The notes: a model not told the origin generated them from the sequence alone. 64,000 nucleotides of DNA from Scleroderma bovista (GCA_037178675.1 JAYMGJ010000035.1:1-64000), one strand, 5' to 3'. Positions 1 through 10,606 are shown, counted from the first letter of the stretch. Numbers and translations are program-made.

Positions 1-2727
1 ACATCGACACGACCTCCTTGGAGAACCGATCAACCACGACTAATATATAATTGTAACCGAGGGATTCCGGCATCTCGGTAAAGTCCATAGTGACATCAAG
101 CCACGGCCGCTAGGAGTAGGGAGAGGGATAAGACTTCCAGAAGTCTTTTGATTCGACACCTTGGACTGTTGGCACTTTTGACAGTGCTTTACGTAGGTTT
201 GAATCTGCTCTTTCATCCCTTTCCAAGAATAATGCTTCCTGAGCGCGTTATACGTAGCTTTTACTCCTTTATGACCAGCAACAGGAGTATCGTGAAAGTT
301 CGTAATGAGCGATTGTCGCTCTTCGTAAGACTGACCAGTAACGTCGATCAGTTTAATAGATACCGGGTTCAACAGGACCTGGTCCTTGTTGTCATCGGAA
401 CTAGATACGTAATGGTCCGATCGCCTGCTAAGCGGATCTGCAACGTGCATCTGGGTTCCTTTCTTATAGATAAGTGAATAGTTAAACCGCGTCATCCACA
501 TTTGCCAGCGCGCTTGGCGCTTAGACAAGTTCTGCGACTTGGTGAAGTACGTTAAATTATGATGGTCCGTGTAGATCTCAAAGGCATAAGGAGTGGCCTC
601 GAGATAATGGCGCCAGGCCTCAGTTGCTTTTATGATGGCCAGCATCTCTTTATCGTGAATAGGATAATTTCGTTCTGGAGGTGTCATGGAATGTGACATG
701 TACGCGACGGGTCTGAATTCGCCGTCTTCGCACTTCACGGATATCACTCCCCCGACGGCGAACTCAGACGCATCGGTTTCGAGGCGGAATTCGCGGTCCT
801 GGTCAGGGTACTGGAGTACCGGAGCACGAGTAAAGGCGGCTTTCAAAGCCTCAAACGCAGCGCGTTCCTTTTCTCCAAAGTTAAATACCGTATCTTTACA
901 CGTAAGGTCCGTCATGGGTCTAGCCATGATCGCATAATCTTTAATGAAACGTCTGTAGAAATTGCCGAGACCTAGGAACGCGCGAACCTGCTTCACGTTC
1001 GTTGGCTCAGGCCATTTCAAAATAGCATTAACTTTCTCAGGGTCCATTTTGATACCATCACGCGACACGATCATACCGAGGAAGTCGACTTCGGTGACTC
1101 TGAAGCGACACTTCTCAGGTTTGACAAACAAATCGTTATCACGTAACCGTTTCAAAACTTCCAGCACGATCTTATCATGCTTTTCCTGATTGTCCGTATT
1201 CGTAAATATCATAAGGTCGTCGATATACACCACGCAGACATCCGACATATCATGGAAGATTTCGTTCATCATCTTCTGGAATGTCGCGGGTGAATTGCAG
1301 AGACCGAAATACATAACTAATGGCTCGAAAGCCCCTTTATGCGTTACAAACGCAGCCTTCCACTCATCGCCTTCGCGAATCCTCACATTGTTATAACCCC
1401 AACGAAGATCCATTTTCGTGAAGAGTTTACAACCCTTAAGCTTGTCAACAAGCTGAGAGATAAGCGGCAGCGGATAGTTATTCTTAATTGTCCAGTCGTT
1501 TACATAACGGTAATCCTGTACCATGCGCTTCTTGCCGTCCTTTTTCGGGATAAAGAAGACCGGTGACGTCTGCTGACTAATAGAAGGCCGAATGTATCCT
1601 TTAGCGAGTTGATCATCAAGGAACGATTCGACTTCTTTTTGTTCATCAACAGAGAGCGGGATAAGTCTTCCCTTTTTGGGCGGGAAGTCTTCTTTCAGAT
1701 CAATTCCATGATCCCAAGGCTTTCTTAGCGGCATGCGCTCTGACGACTTTTTACTAAATACGTCTAAGAACTCCCAGTACTCTTTAGGAACCTGCTTCTG
1801 AGCTTCCTCTAGGGTCGACTCATCGATAGTGACCTTTGATTTATGAGCTTTCAAAGCTTGTACCCAAGTTTCCTGAGACTCATTTTCTCGTAATAACTTA
1901 GCAAAGTGTGTCTCTAAAAGTGACTTGCACTCTGGAGGACACCTAGTTAAATTAACTTTGCCTGTTACCCAATCTATATCGGGATTGTGCTTCTGAAGCC
2001 AGGTGTGGCCAAGGATAAGCGGCACTTTTCCAAGGCACGTGACGGCACACCACAGCTTTTCAGCATGTTTCCCAATACCGACTGTCAACAATACATAATG
2101 CGTGATGTCACCCTCCTGATTCCTAGTGCCATCTACGTTAAGCACAGGGACGGGTTTCACCAGCTTAGATAACTGAAGCCGTCGATCAAGAGCCCAGCTC
2201 TTGTCAACAAAACAACCAGTAGCGCCACTGTCTAGCAGAGCGTCTACTCTAATAGTGTTAAGTGGTCCGCGGATGCAGACCGGTACCGTCACTTCACGTT
2301 CCATTGTGAAGGACCTTCGTAAGTCCATGAGAACTTCCAAGTTGCCGGCGGGACTTTCCGGTTTCTTAGATGCCAAAGAAGGAGAAGAAATATTTTTATT
2401 CGATCGGGAATTAAGCACGCTCGATTTTACTTCCGGCGCCGAGCCCTTTGCAGGGACCCCCTTAGAAGGTACAGTACAGTCCGAGTCACAGTCCATAGTA
2501 TCAACAGACAACACAGAGTAGCGAGAAGGAGAAACAGAAACAGGAGAAACTACCGAAGACACCTTTTTGTGGGTTTTCGCTATTTTTGTACGTAACAAAG
2601 CAATGCGGTATTTAAATATTTCCTGCACTGCAGGAGTAGTAGCGCAAGAAAGTCTATAGTCCAAAATACGTACTGCCAAGTCCAACGGAGACTCGAGAGC
2701 GAGGATGCCCGTTTTATCCTCACTCAC
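1..2727 (-). pseudogene. pol: Pol polyprotein of gypsy retrotransposon (partial, frame break in integrase)
   Basis: The uninterrupted part (40-2727) is about 895 codons. In order: aspartic protease with DSGATG near residue 166; reverse transcriptase (about 350-540) with the catalytic aspartate in FTKMDLRWGYNNVRI and YIDD at about 501; RNase H with ETDAS near 650; and the integrase H2C2 zinc-binding region (His about 812 and 819, Cys about 849 and 852). The frame is lost near 105-120. The integrase core continues in another frame from about 107 to the window edge, where [11 protein letters not shown] and [11 protein letters not shown] can be read, so one small indel broke the copy here. The catalytic D,D,E core is mostly outside the window. 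Confidence 0.88.
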
Positions 2728-3725
2728 TAATCTTTTAAATCTCTGAAGAACGCCTGCATTTCTGCAAACGTCATTCCTCTTACTGCATTTAGCCGGTCAT
2801 CCTCCGGCTGGGCTTGCGTTGCCCGTGCTTGTGGTTGCCCACGACGAGGGCGGCGCGGCTTTGTGCACTCACGTGCAATGTGGCCAAACAATTGGCAATT
2901 GTAGCATTGGGGCCCTTTACCCCTTTGCTGGTTCGCTTCAACGGCACCTATGTCCATCGGGACACCACTCCCCGATGCGGCTGAAGACGAATATGATTGG
3001 CCCTGGTAATACCGGGCAGAGCCTTGCCCTTGGAGGTTGATGAGGAAGAGTTCCTGGGCTCTTCCCATCGCACGAGCAGAGTTTGCGAGTCGCTCGTAGG
3101 TGTCTCGTCGCATTCCCTGTATGTAGATTTGCTCCAAGAGTTTCCTCTGGAGCGCGCGTTCGAGCAGATCACGGGCGTATTCATCTCCACAGCCCCCCTG
3201 GTTCTTGAGCGCCTCGAACTGCGCTAAGAAGTCGTCAATTCTCTGCCTCGGGCCTTGCCTAAGGCGGAGAAGTTGGGCACGTGCCCACTCGGCGTTGTTT
3301 CCAGGGAGAAAGAACCTCTCTATCTCCTCTGCGAAGTCATCCCAGGCGGGCCAGGCCGGGGGGGGCGGGAGCTGTCCAGCTGGGACGGGCGGGGCGTTGG
3401 CCTGGGCCTGGGCTGCTGCCATGCAGCTATCCAGACGGACCTGAGCCCACCGACCAGCTTTCGGGCCAGTGAGCCGGGAGAGAACTGCGGCGGTAACCTG
3501 GGCGTCATTTGTCCCCTCCATCGCGATCTGTAACCAAATTTTGATCTTAGACCACCATTCGTGGAACTTCTGAGGGGAGCCATCGTAACTCCCGGGATCC
3601 GCGACCACCTTCTTGCGCGGCGGCGGTGCAGGGTGAGGCTGTGCAGCCGCAAGGGCCGCGATATGTGCTTGGAGGTCAATTTGCCCCTGGACAAGCTGTC
3701 CGAGGAGCTGGTTAAGGTCTGCCAT
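2727..3725 (-). CDS. gag: Gag capsid/nucleocapsid protein of gypsy retrotransposon
   Basis: The 332-residue product is the structural protein of the virus-like particle. It has a proline-rich N-terminal part, a central retrotransposon Gag-like helical region (about residues 60-200, with WWSKIKIWL and a W-ARAQL-RLRQG segment), and one CCHC zinc knuckle near residue 274 (C-x2-C-x4-H-x4-C, CYNCQLFGHIAREC) that binds RNA, followed by a basic stretch. The stop codon (2727-2729) lies two codons after a slippery heptamer, so the main product is Gag and a minority of ribosomes should continue into Pol. This is the length usual for fungal gypsy Gag proteins. Confidence 0.9.
   Translation of the reverse strand: MADLNQLLGQLVQGQIDLQAHIAALAAAQPHPAPPPRKKVVADPGSYDGSPQKFHEWWSKIKIWLQIAMEGTNDAQVTAAVLSRLTGPKAGRWAQVRLDSCMAAAQAQANAPPVPAGQLPPPPAWPAWDDFAEEIERFFLPGNNAEWARAQLLRLRQGPRQRIDDFLAQFEALKNQGGCGDEYARDLLERALQRKLLEQIYIQGMRRDTYERLANSARAMGRAQELFLINLQGQGSARYYQGQSYSSSAASGSGVPMDIGAVEANQQRGKGPQCYNCQLFGHIARECTKPRRPRRGQPQARATQAQPEDDRLNAVRGMTFAEMQAFFRDLKD
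2733..2739 (-). promoter_or_regulatory. -1 ribosomal frameshift site between gag and pol
   Basis: Reading the minus strand in the Gag frame, the last codons are GAT TTA AAA GAT TAG, which contain the heptamer T TTA AAA (X XXY YYZ form). Pol is open in exactly the -1 frame and has no stop between the slip site and its main body, so a -1 slip gives Gag-Leu-Lys-Arg-Leu-Val-Ser-Glu-Asp joined to Pol. Pol has no ATG at its start (the first plausible start codon is GTG), which supports frameshifting over independent initiation. A downstream stimulatory stem or pseudoknot was not verified. Confidence 0.7.
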
Positions 3726-4340
3726 GAGGACCTAGTAGGGGTGGAGGCGGGAATAGGGGGTAGGTCTTTGTCTAACTGGTCGGAGACGGGAAGACCGGAA
3801 CGTGCGGCGGCGAGCGAGCGGGAGGTCTGGCAGGGGCGCGACAGGAAGGGAACGGTGGAAGCCGAGGAGGACTTGGATTTCGAAGTCGCTGACAAGGCGA
3901 CTGTAGGCGGCAACGGCGTTGGTGAACTGGAATTCTTCTTCGATCGCTGACTCCCTTTCTTGTATTTTAACAAGGGTGTCAGGGCGGGGACCGTAGATAA
4001 TCGCCAAGCGCTCCTGTTGCGCTTCGACGAGGTGACGAGGGAACTGGTAAGGTATGGTGGTAGCGTAAGGGGTGACGTAGGAGTAAGGTTACTTTCGGGA
4101 CTAGATCCCCACAGTTGTTCCGCTAAACTAAGCGTAAGACTCTGTTCGCCTGTCGCGCTCGCCGGGTCAGGGCAGTGGCACAGCTATGCAGAGAACAAAC
4201 GGCTAGCGGCTGCAGATCACAAGGTCTACCTCTGCACGGACGCAGGAACTACGGAGTACGTATGTCTCAATCGCCTTGAGGCTGCGAACCTCTCTTGAAC
4301 GGGCGCCGACCTTCAGACACCAGGCACGACCCTGGGCTGG
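3726..4340 (-). other. Retrotransposon leader between LTR and Gag
   Basis: About 615 bp separate the LTR from the Gag start codon. A 91-codon open frame (3732-4007, minus) ends just before Gag; it has no zinc knuckle or other recognisable motif and could be an upstream ORF or chance. A tRNA-like primer site is expected next to 4340, but I could not identify one. Confidence 0.45.
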
Positions 4341-4846
4341 TGTACAGTACGTAAAGGTAACGGTGCTAGAAACTCCCAATGCCGAAGCACTACGGGAACG
4401 GCACTAAAGGCTGGCCGTGAACGAAACAGAAGGTATGAAGGTGAAGCTCCTTAACCCTGGAGTCCGGGTATAGTTTCCTTATAAGGCTAGGAGAGCGCGT
4501 AGTAGAGCGAGTAAGATGTATAGATTCGAGCTCAGGTGAGATGACCCTAGGCAGAACACCTAAGACCCAACTACACGCGAGACTCTGAGAGGAAATAGGA
4601 CGCGAGGATCTAGAGCAATAACCCAAGATGAGCTCGAATGGGGAGCCTCTGGGTGCTGGATTGCACGGTATATATACTACTATACACGAGGGCTACGCGA
4701 GGCTATCCATGAGGCTACGTGCAGGTAAAAGGCTATGTAATGACATCACTGTGGAGCTAAGGCTATGCGTAATGATGTCAAGGGTGGCAGCGTGTACAGC
4801 ACGAGGTATAGGTCTAGACTAGGTAGATAAGATAGAGGCTGTACAC
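4341..4846 (-). repeat. 5' long terminal repeat of the gypsy element
   Basis: About 506 bp bounded by perfect 7-bp inverted termini: TGTACAG at 4341 and CTGTACA ending at 4846, the usual TG...CA form. It lies upstream of Gag in the direction of transcription and contains a TATA box at 4669-4676 on the minus strand. The partner LTR is outside the window, so the limits rest on the termini and on the position relative to Gag, not on comparison of two copies. Confidence 0.72.
4669..4676 (-). promoter_or_regulatory. TATA box of the LTR promoter
   Basis: TATATATA lies in the middle of the LTR and reads towards the leader and Gag. Transcription would start about 25-35 bp further along the minus strand, near 4640, which would make the U3/R boundary. 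This is inferred from position and sequence only. Confidence 0.5.
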
Positions 4847-4851
4847 TAAGA

Positions 4852-5770
4852 TAAGATAAACGCTATCTAATCGCAGATTAGATAAGATAAAAAGTCGGAC
4901 CGTAACAAATACCATCCACAGCACCCCAGCAATGACGGCCACTCCCATCCCCGGCGTATCGAAATGCGCCCAGCAAGTAGGTTTCTTTTGATCTATTTTT
5001 TACACTCCCGGTGTTGACGGCAACGTGGCAACCAGCCAGCCATCCCCAGCGCCATTGACATCCTCCCCGCCAACTCCTAACATCGGCAATAACCGTCCTC
5101 AGTGACCACAGCAACCCCCAGCATGAATGTCGGTGACAACCACCCTTAGCAACCACTCCAGTGTCTACTAACGTCCACCTGCAGTGACTGGCTACGACTG
5201 CACTGTTGGAATCGATGGTTGCGGGGTCTTGTGGTTGCTACTTAGTGTTTTTATGCTGTTCGTTGATTGTTGTCTCCGGTTCACAGGCTGATAGCTCATA
5301 CCAGACGTTCAGGTACTTACAGTTGTGTACACTAGTCGTTATCCAACACGACGCACCTCCAGTGTCGTCCTCTCAATCGTGGCCAGTGACCTCCCACCCC
5401 GTCAGCGTCGATGATGATGACGGTCACCTTGCGAGCTCGGTCTATGCACTCTTGTCGCTCACATCACAGTACTCACGCCCACAGGACCATCCTGAGCCAT
5501 CGCAACGCCGGCACCATGTCAGTAGTGAACTGCAGGGGTATGAGGTACCCCTCAGGGGTCATGGGTAGGAGTACCATAGGGGTCGGGTGCGGGTTGGCGC
5601 GCTGATACCCGATACCCTTGGCCTATACCCTCCCAGTATACATATTTTACCCTACTAACTGCAATATTTCCCTCCCTACTATTGTAGCTCTGCACGTCCG
5701 TAGGAAAAGGGTGCTCGTATTAGTGAAAGCTTTATATTCCCAGGGATTGCAGTACCACCAAGACGCCTCG
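4852..5770. other. Non-genic, partly low-complexity DNA
   Basis: Between the LTR and the permease relic I see no gene. The stretch 4880-5570 is rich in CACC/CAAC/GACG triplets on the plus strand, resembling the block at 8110-8930, and its short open frames are products of that composition. No tRNA, splice structure or conserved motif was found. Confidence 0.5.
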
Positions 5771-7095
5771 ATGGTCGGGCCTTCCGCAGAGGAATCTACC
5801 CGTCTCACATGGGTAAATGTTGGCCTCGGATTTTCATTCATCCTCTTCAATGCCGTCGTTTCCACATCCCTCAACCTGGGCGTTGGGAACTCACTCGTTA
5901 CTTCCGCCTTGTGATGTGTCATACAACTTGCCATTGTGGGGTTGCTGTTGCAGCACGTGCTTGAGATGAATAATCCATGGGCAGTTGCAGGAATAGCCTG
6001 TACGTTTCCTAGTTCATGGGGACTTGGAAATTCGCTAACAATAGTGGGATCTCCGCAATTTAAAGTCTTGTTGAATTTCATGGGTACCATCGAAGCTGGT
6101 GAATAAGAACGTTGCATCCCTCAGCGTTGTTACTCAAGACATTTTCTAAGTGGCCAACAATTCCAAGAAACACTTTCATAACATGGTGAGTGTCACCGTG
6201 CGCCTTTCTTCATTCCATGTTCAGTGAACAACTTTGTAGTTTACCTCGGTCCTTTTGTCAATGTTGGGCTCGACAATCCTGGTTTCCATTATCAGTACGC
6301 GATATGCAATGGCGGTAGGGCCATTTTGGAAGCCAGCACAATATAGTGAGAAATGAGCCTCCCTCCCGCTCTGTTCCAGTGACTGGGCTGACCTCTTCCC
6401 CTCTGGTAAGTTCCAATTGTGGGCATGCTTTGTGGCAACACGGTCTCGGGCATTGTGGTGGCCGCTGCATACGTCCTAAAAGAGATATAGCACGTACCCT
6501 TTCTCGCACGCGCCTTACTTTCCAGCGGTCTCACCAAAGCCTCCAGCGACAACCGTGACGAGGTCAAGATGCATCTCACTTTTGTCGCATCTCGGTTCGA
6601 GACTTGTACACCGATCGCCCGTGAAGCCCTTCATCTTGCGCTAACACCGACCATCAATCAGATGAGGTTCGTGACAAGCACGCCAGTGGAGGCATCAATG
6701 GTTCTAATTTTACTCAACCCAGCATCATTGGTATCATTTCAATACCCGGTATGATGACTGGTGCAATCCTTGGAGGTTCTTCGGTCTCTCAAGCTGCAAA
6801 ACTGCAAATGGTCATCATGTTCATGATCTCAGCTTCTGCTGCTCTTGCTTCTATTGTTACCACTGTCGGCACTCTCGCGACTATGGTGGACAATGAGCAC
6901 CGTGTGCGTCCTGATAGGGTGGATGTTAGGGAGCACGCGATCTGGAGGGCGAGACACTGGCTGGTGAGTGGTGCAGTTAGTGGCATCAAGGCAGCTGAGC
7001 TGGGTGGACAATTATTAGCTGCTGCACAAGACGGAAAACTAGACGTGAGAATGGTCACGGAGAAACTGAGAGGTTACTGGGCTAACTCCAAGTAA
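5771..7095 (+). pseudogene. UPF0014/FetB-like membrane permease gene with a premature stop
   Basis: Reads as a multi-exon gene of the UPF0014 family (bacterial FetB, the membrane subunit of an iron-export ABC transporter). Readable family segments are LTWVNVGLGFSFILFNAVVS, CVIQLAIVGLLLQ, KKHFHNMFTSVLL, STRYAMAVGPFWKPAQY, GMLCGNTVSGIVVAAAYVLK, RFETCTPIAREALHLALTPT and SIPGMMTGAILGGSSVSQAA. Introns at 6000-6065, then G|gtgaat..ctaag, ATG|gtgagt..ttgtag and later ones restore a single frame. The only lesion is TGA at 5912-5914 (codon 48), where the family has Arg in LRCVIQL, as a CGA-to-TGA change would give. Everything after the stop is still open, so the loss is recent, or it is an assembly error. 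Start chosen at 5771; an upstream exon is possible. Confidence 0.75.
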
Positions 7096-7628
7096 AAGAA
7101 TTAAGCGGGTTTGGAAGTTGAGCCCGTTGATATTTTACTTTACTCCCTTTTGACACCTGTTATGAATATCTAGACATATACGCTGATTGAGCTGGCGGCT
7201 ATGGCGTCCACCCACGTCATGCTGTGCAGTGTACGATCATGGCAGTTCTTTTGTTTGTGCTCCCTCTCTCAACAAGCCGTAGCAGCGGTGACGCTCTGAA
7301 CGCGTTGGCATCATGTTTCAGTGTGCGTCGGGCCCACCGTCGGAGCTCAAGCCTTTCCGCTCAACCGCAATGTCATCGTTCCTCACCAAAGCACGTGTTT
7401 CAATGTGTGCCATGCCATCCATTCGGGCTGCATTTCTGCTCAACCATGATGGCGAGCCTATCAAGGTACTATAGTGGGCATTCAGGTCTTCCTGTTGATG
7501 TTTTGACTTTCGGTGAGGAGCAAGCTGCTGCTGATTAGGGCATCTACCATGTCACGACTCATTGCACAGCACCACTCGCCCGTAGGTACAGCTTGTAACC
7601 TGTACAGTACTATCAGCGGATTGTGATA
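7096..7628. other. No gene recognised
   Basis: Contains the 3' flank of the permease relic. A 104-codon plus-strand open frame (7224-7538) has no recognisable family signature and no convincing splice sites, so I do not call it. Confidence 0.4.
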
Positions 7629-7817
7629 TCACAGATTTTCACGCCTTGCTCTCTTCCATCTGCTATGAGTTACTTGCATAACCTCAGGGAAGGGCCACTC
7701 TGAGAGTTCATGCTTGCTCTTGCCTCCCAGAATCATCTCTACAAGCGCCTTACCACTTAGCCATGCATGCACCATTCCCTCTCCAGTATAACCCGCAGCA
7801 ATCCATTTCCCAGGACA
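7629..7817 (-). pseudogene. 3' fragment of an FAD-dependent (DAO-type) oxidoreductase
   Basis: The minus-strand frame ending at 7629 contains GKWIAAGYTGEGMVHAWLSG followed by KALVEMILGG, the C-terminal FAD-contact segment of fungal DAO/glycine-oxidase-type FAD oxidoreductases (family consensus GYTGEGM..AW.SGKALA). About 60 residues are recognisable. Upstream, where the N-terminal dinucleotide-binding GxGxxG and the body of the enzyme should be, only unrelated sequence and the low-complexity block at 8110 follow. I infer a truncated copy whose 5' part has been lost. It could still be transcribed, but it cannot be an enzyme. Confidence 0.6.
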
Positions 7818-8109
7818 AGAGCCAGAGTCCCTCGTTATTTGCGTACTACTTAGAATGGGAATAATGGGCTTATGTAAGTCGTCGCACGTCTTTGTTGATT
7901 GCCTTTGAGTCACGGTAGGTAAGTTGTCGACTCGTCTCACCTTCTCGCGTTCAGCTAACGCTTGCAGGTCCAAATTCGAGTATTTCGCATCACCGTCGAC
8001 ACATAATGATCTCTCAAGGACGCTTTGCGGGTTGGATAGACAGCTTAGGTGACACAGGTGTGTTGCCTTATCGTCATTGCTGAACTTAACTAATCGTCTC
8101 GCATTCAAA

Positions 8110-8930
8110 CATCATTGACACTTTCGCCCACCACTACATACCTTGCTGGGAACATGACAACAACGACTACAATGCCGGGCCAGTGACATGACAACATCAA
8201 CAACAGCCACGACGACGACGCCCACGTACGGCCACTGTTTCCGTGGAACATCGATGACACTGGTGTCTACCTGCAGCACACAGGCACGACGACGCGACGT
8301 CCGCCTGCAGCCACCCTCTCGCGTCGACAACCACCTCTCCACCTCCACCCGCTGACGCACTGACCACCACCACAGCACGCACGGTAAGCCCCCTCACTTC
8401 CTTCACATGCACTCATACTCTCACCACACACGCACTCATTCACCACCGTCACCAATGCGCTGACAGCCACGATGGCCACCAGCGACGACACAGCCACTGT
8501 CAGTGATGACGACGGCCACAACCAACGACATGCACCACCACCATCAATGCAATGACATGCACCACTGGCACCACCAATGCCATGACATGGCCACCAGCAG
8601 CATCATCAACTACAAGCACGATGACGACAGCCACGACACCGACCAGCACCTCCACTGGTAGTGTCGTTGACGCCGCACCGCATGGCCGATGCGACGGCGA
8701 CACGAAGACGACGACGACGGGAGTGTATGGGACAACACGATGGCAGCGACGTTTCTGCACCAGCACAATGATGACGATGTGATGTGCATGGTCGATGCCA
8801 CGGCGAAGGCGTCAACATCAACGATGCGACGTCCGCCTGAAGCACGCAGAGTCATGGTAGGGTGGTGATGCCAACGAGTCGTGTTCACCACCGCTCTAAT
8901 GACAACGCGCATGTCCTGCCTAGTAGCAGT
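8110..8930. repeat. Low-complexity ACC/GAC/CAC triplet-rich block
   Basis: Plus-strand sequence is dominated by degenerate ACC, GAC, CAC and ACG triplets over roughly 800 bp, without an exact repeat unit. Open frames in five of six readings arise from this composition and encode repetitive Val/Ser/Arg or Thr strings, so none is called as a gene. It resembles the weaker block at 4880-5570, which suggests an old expanded microsatellite or minisatellite. Confidence 0.6.
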
Positions 8931-9282
8931 ACCTCTGTAGATAGATATAAATCATGCAAGCAATGTACTAGATACCTTTCTGGGGTGTAAATTTGGAACA
9001 TGACTTCAAAACAAAATCAGATGATCTCAATATGTGGCTCACACCTTAGTATGCTTCTTTGTAAGCAATGATACTGGATCCCTCAATGCCAAGGTATTAC
9101 CATGGACCCTGTGCAGGTTGGTATTACCTAGTAGTATTATAATGTCTGTTCAAAGGACTTGCAAGCCACTTGGTGTTGATGCAGAGGATGATCAATCAGA
9201 ACAAGAAAATTGTGTATTGCAGGACTTACTAATGTATCTACATGTTAAGAATTCACCAATGATAGGTTGGGTGCTAGATGTT

Positions 9283-9375
9283 AATTGACTGGTCTGGCAC
9301 AAATGCCATAGAATGACCATAGTAGTACAACTCCATGATATCACTGGGTATTTCTTTCTCAGAGTAACAGACTTA

Positions 9376-9417
<42 letters not shown>

Positions 9418-9753
9418 TGCAATGAATGTCAGACTGAATACTAGATGATAATTGTCTGGTCAACAAATGTCAGAGAATAACCATAGGACAACACCATGAT
9501 ATCACTGGATATTCCATTCTCAGAGAAGTAGAATTATTACACATATATTATCAATGGATAACAGACCAAGTGCCAGATGAGATGATAATGGCTAATATGT
9601 CAATGGATGTCAAGATAATGACTGGCTGGTCAATAATTACCATAGCATTACCACACAATGACACAATGACATCCATAGATATTCCTTGTTCAGACTGATA
9701 AAATTATTGCATACATCTTATCAATGGATATCAGGCTGCAAGTTGGATGATAA
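9283..9753. repeat. Three imperfect tandem repeats of about 137-167 bp
   Basis: Three units can be aligned by eye: 9283-9449, 9451-9587 and 9618-9753. Each begins with a TGACTGG/TGTCTGG-like motif followed by ggtcaa..aat, then an accata.nac segment, an atccat/atatcact + ggatattcc-like block, ttctcaga, and ends with agatgata. Unit 1 is longer because it contains a (CA)20 expansion where units 2 and 3 have acacatat and gcatacatc. No coding potential. Confidence 0.65.
9377..9416. repeat. (CA)20 microsatellite
   Basis: An uninterrupted run of 20 CA dinucleotides inside unit 1 of the surrounding tandem repeat. The minus-strand open frame across it (a Cys-Val string) is an artefact. Confidence 0.98.
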
Positions 9754-9980
9754 GGACATATAAACTCCCAAAATGTCACCCTGAAATTATATATCCTCAC
9801 CATAAAGTCATCCTTCTGTTGTTGCATGATCAGGCATGCATCTTTTTGGCACCAATCTGATCAGCACAAGATAATGGCTTCTAAGCAATTATCCATTTAT
9901 ATCATGCTGATTTCTATTTGTAAGATTTGTCTGGTCATACCAGCACCTCCCCATTTTCCTGATGAAAAGTGTAGTGTTGA

Positions 9981-10200
9981 GTGTAATTACCCATATTAGG
10001 ATACCAGAATTCAAACCCAGCTGAACTTTATTTCCTGCACATGCTCATACTCACAGCGATGGCTGGTGTAAAACATTCACAGCCATCCGTCTCTCACACA
10101 AGCAGCAAGGGGTGGGGAGGAACCTGCTGCCATTCGTGACTGTGAGTGTAAGCAGATTAAGGTTATGCTGGGTTTGGATTGTCCACATGTGATTACATAA
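9981..10200. repeat. 220-bp imperfect inverted repeat, MITE-like
   Basis: The left arm (about 9981-10063) and the reverse complement of the right arm (about 10122-10200) share gtaatNacc-like ends, tNcaaacccagc, a aNctttaat-like block, and acactcacag + gatggc. The arms are about 80 bp with a short loop, so the whole segment can fold into one long hairpin. There is no coding capacity. This architecture fits a non-autonomous DNA-transposon (MITE) or a palindromic relic; a target duplication was not identified. Confidence 0.5.
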
Positions 10201-10606
10201 GTGCCCACTCAGAATTTCTCGGCCTTGCTAATACTATATTGTTTACTATTACTATAAATCGATATACTGAAACAACCTTCAGCATCAGTAAAACCTGACA
10301 ACCATCCATCTTGTAAATTTTTGTTTTCAACTTTGCAGTCTTACTCACAAGGCAGAATGGTTATCATGTTAACATCATTACTAATTCATAATTCAATAAT
10401 TATTTAAGTCACTCCGTGACGAACAGCAGGGGCGTGAAGGAGCCTAACAGTTGGGTCTCAATTGACCAATTTATGAGATCAAAATTTTTGATGTACTTGC
10501 TTATCACTGGTAACATACTAATTCGTGGTATAAATCATTCATAAATGTCCTGACAAGCCCCTCCTCCCCCAACTTAGTTCCAACATACAATCTGATCCCC
10601 CTTGCC

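Larger units (their letters stand above)
1..4846 (-). mobile_element. Ty3/gypsy LTR retrotransposon, cut by the left edge
   Basis: The order on the minus strand is LTR (4341-4846), leader (3726-4340), Gag (2727-3725) and Pol (protease, reverse transcriptase, RNase H, integrase), the Ty3/gypsy order with integrase last. The element leaves the window inside the integrase, so the second LTR, the polypurine tract and the other target-site copy cannot be seen. CTAAG directly after the LTR (4847-4851) is the candidate 5-bp target duplication. Gag and Pol are long and open, so the copy is fairly young, but the integrase carries a frame break near 110, so this copy is probably not autonomous. No primer-binding site that I can match to a tRNA sits directly next to the LTR. 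Confidence 0.92.

Noticed and set aside
5911..5953. Intron that would remove the premature TGA in the permease gene
   Set aside because: GT...CAG ends exist, but the 43-bp segment encodes the conserved CVIQLAIVGLLLQ helix, so removing it would destroy the protein.
8110..8912. Many overlapping open frames in the triplet-rich block
   Set aside because: Compositional artefact: several frames on both strands are open at once and encode repetitive Val, Arg, Thr or Ser strings with no splice or family signal.
9192..9422. Minus-strand open frame with a Cys-Val string
   Set aside because: It is the translation of the (CA)20 microsatellite and has no other content.
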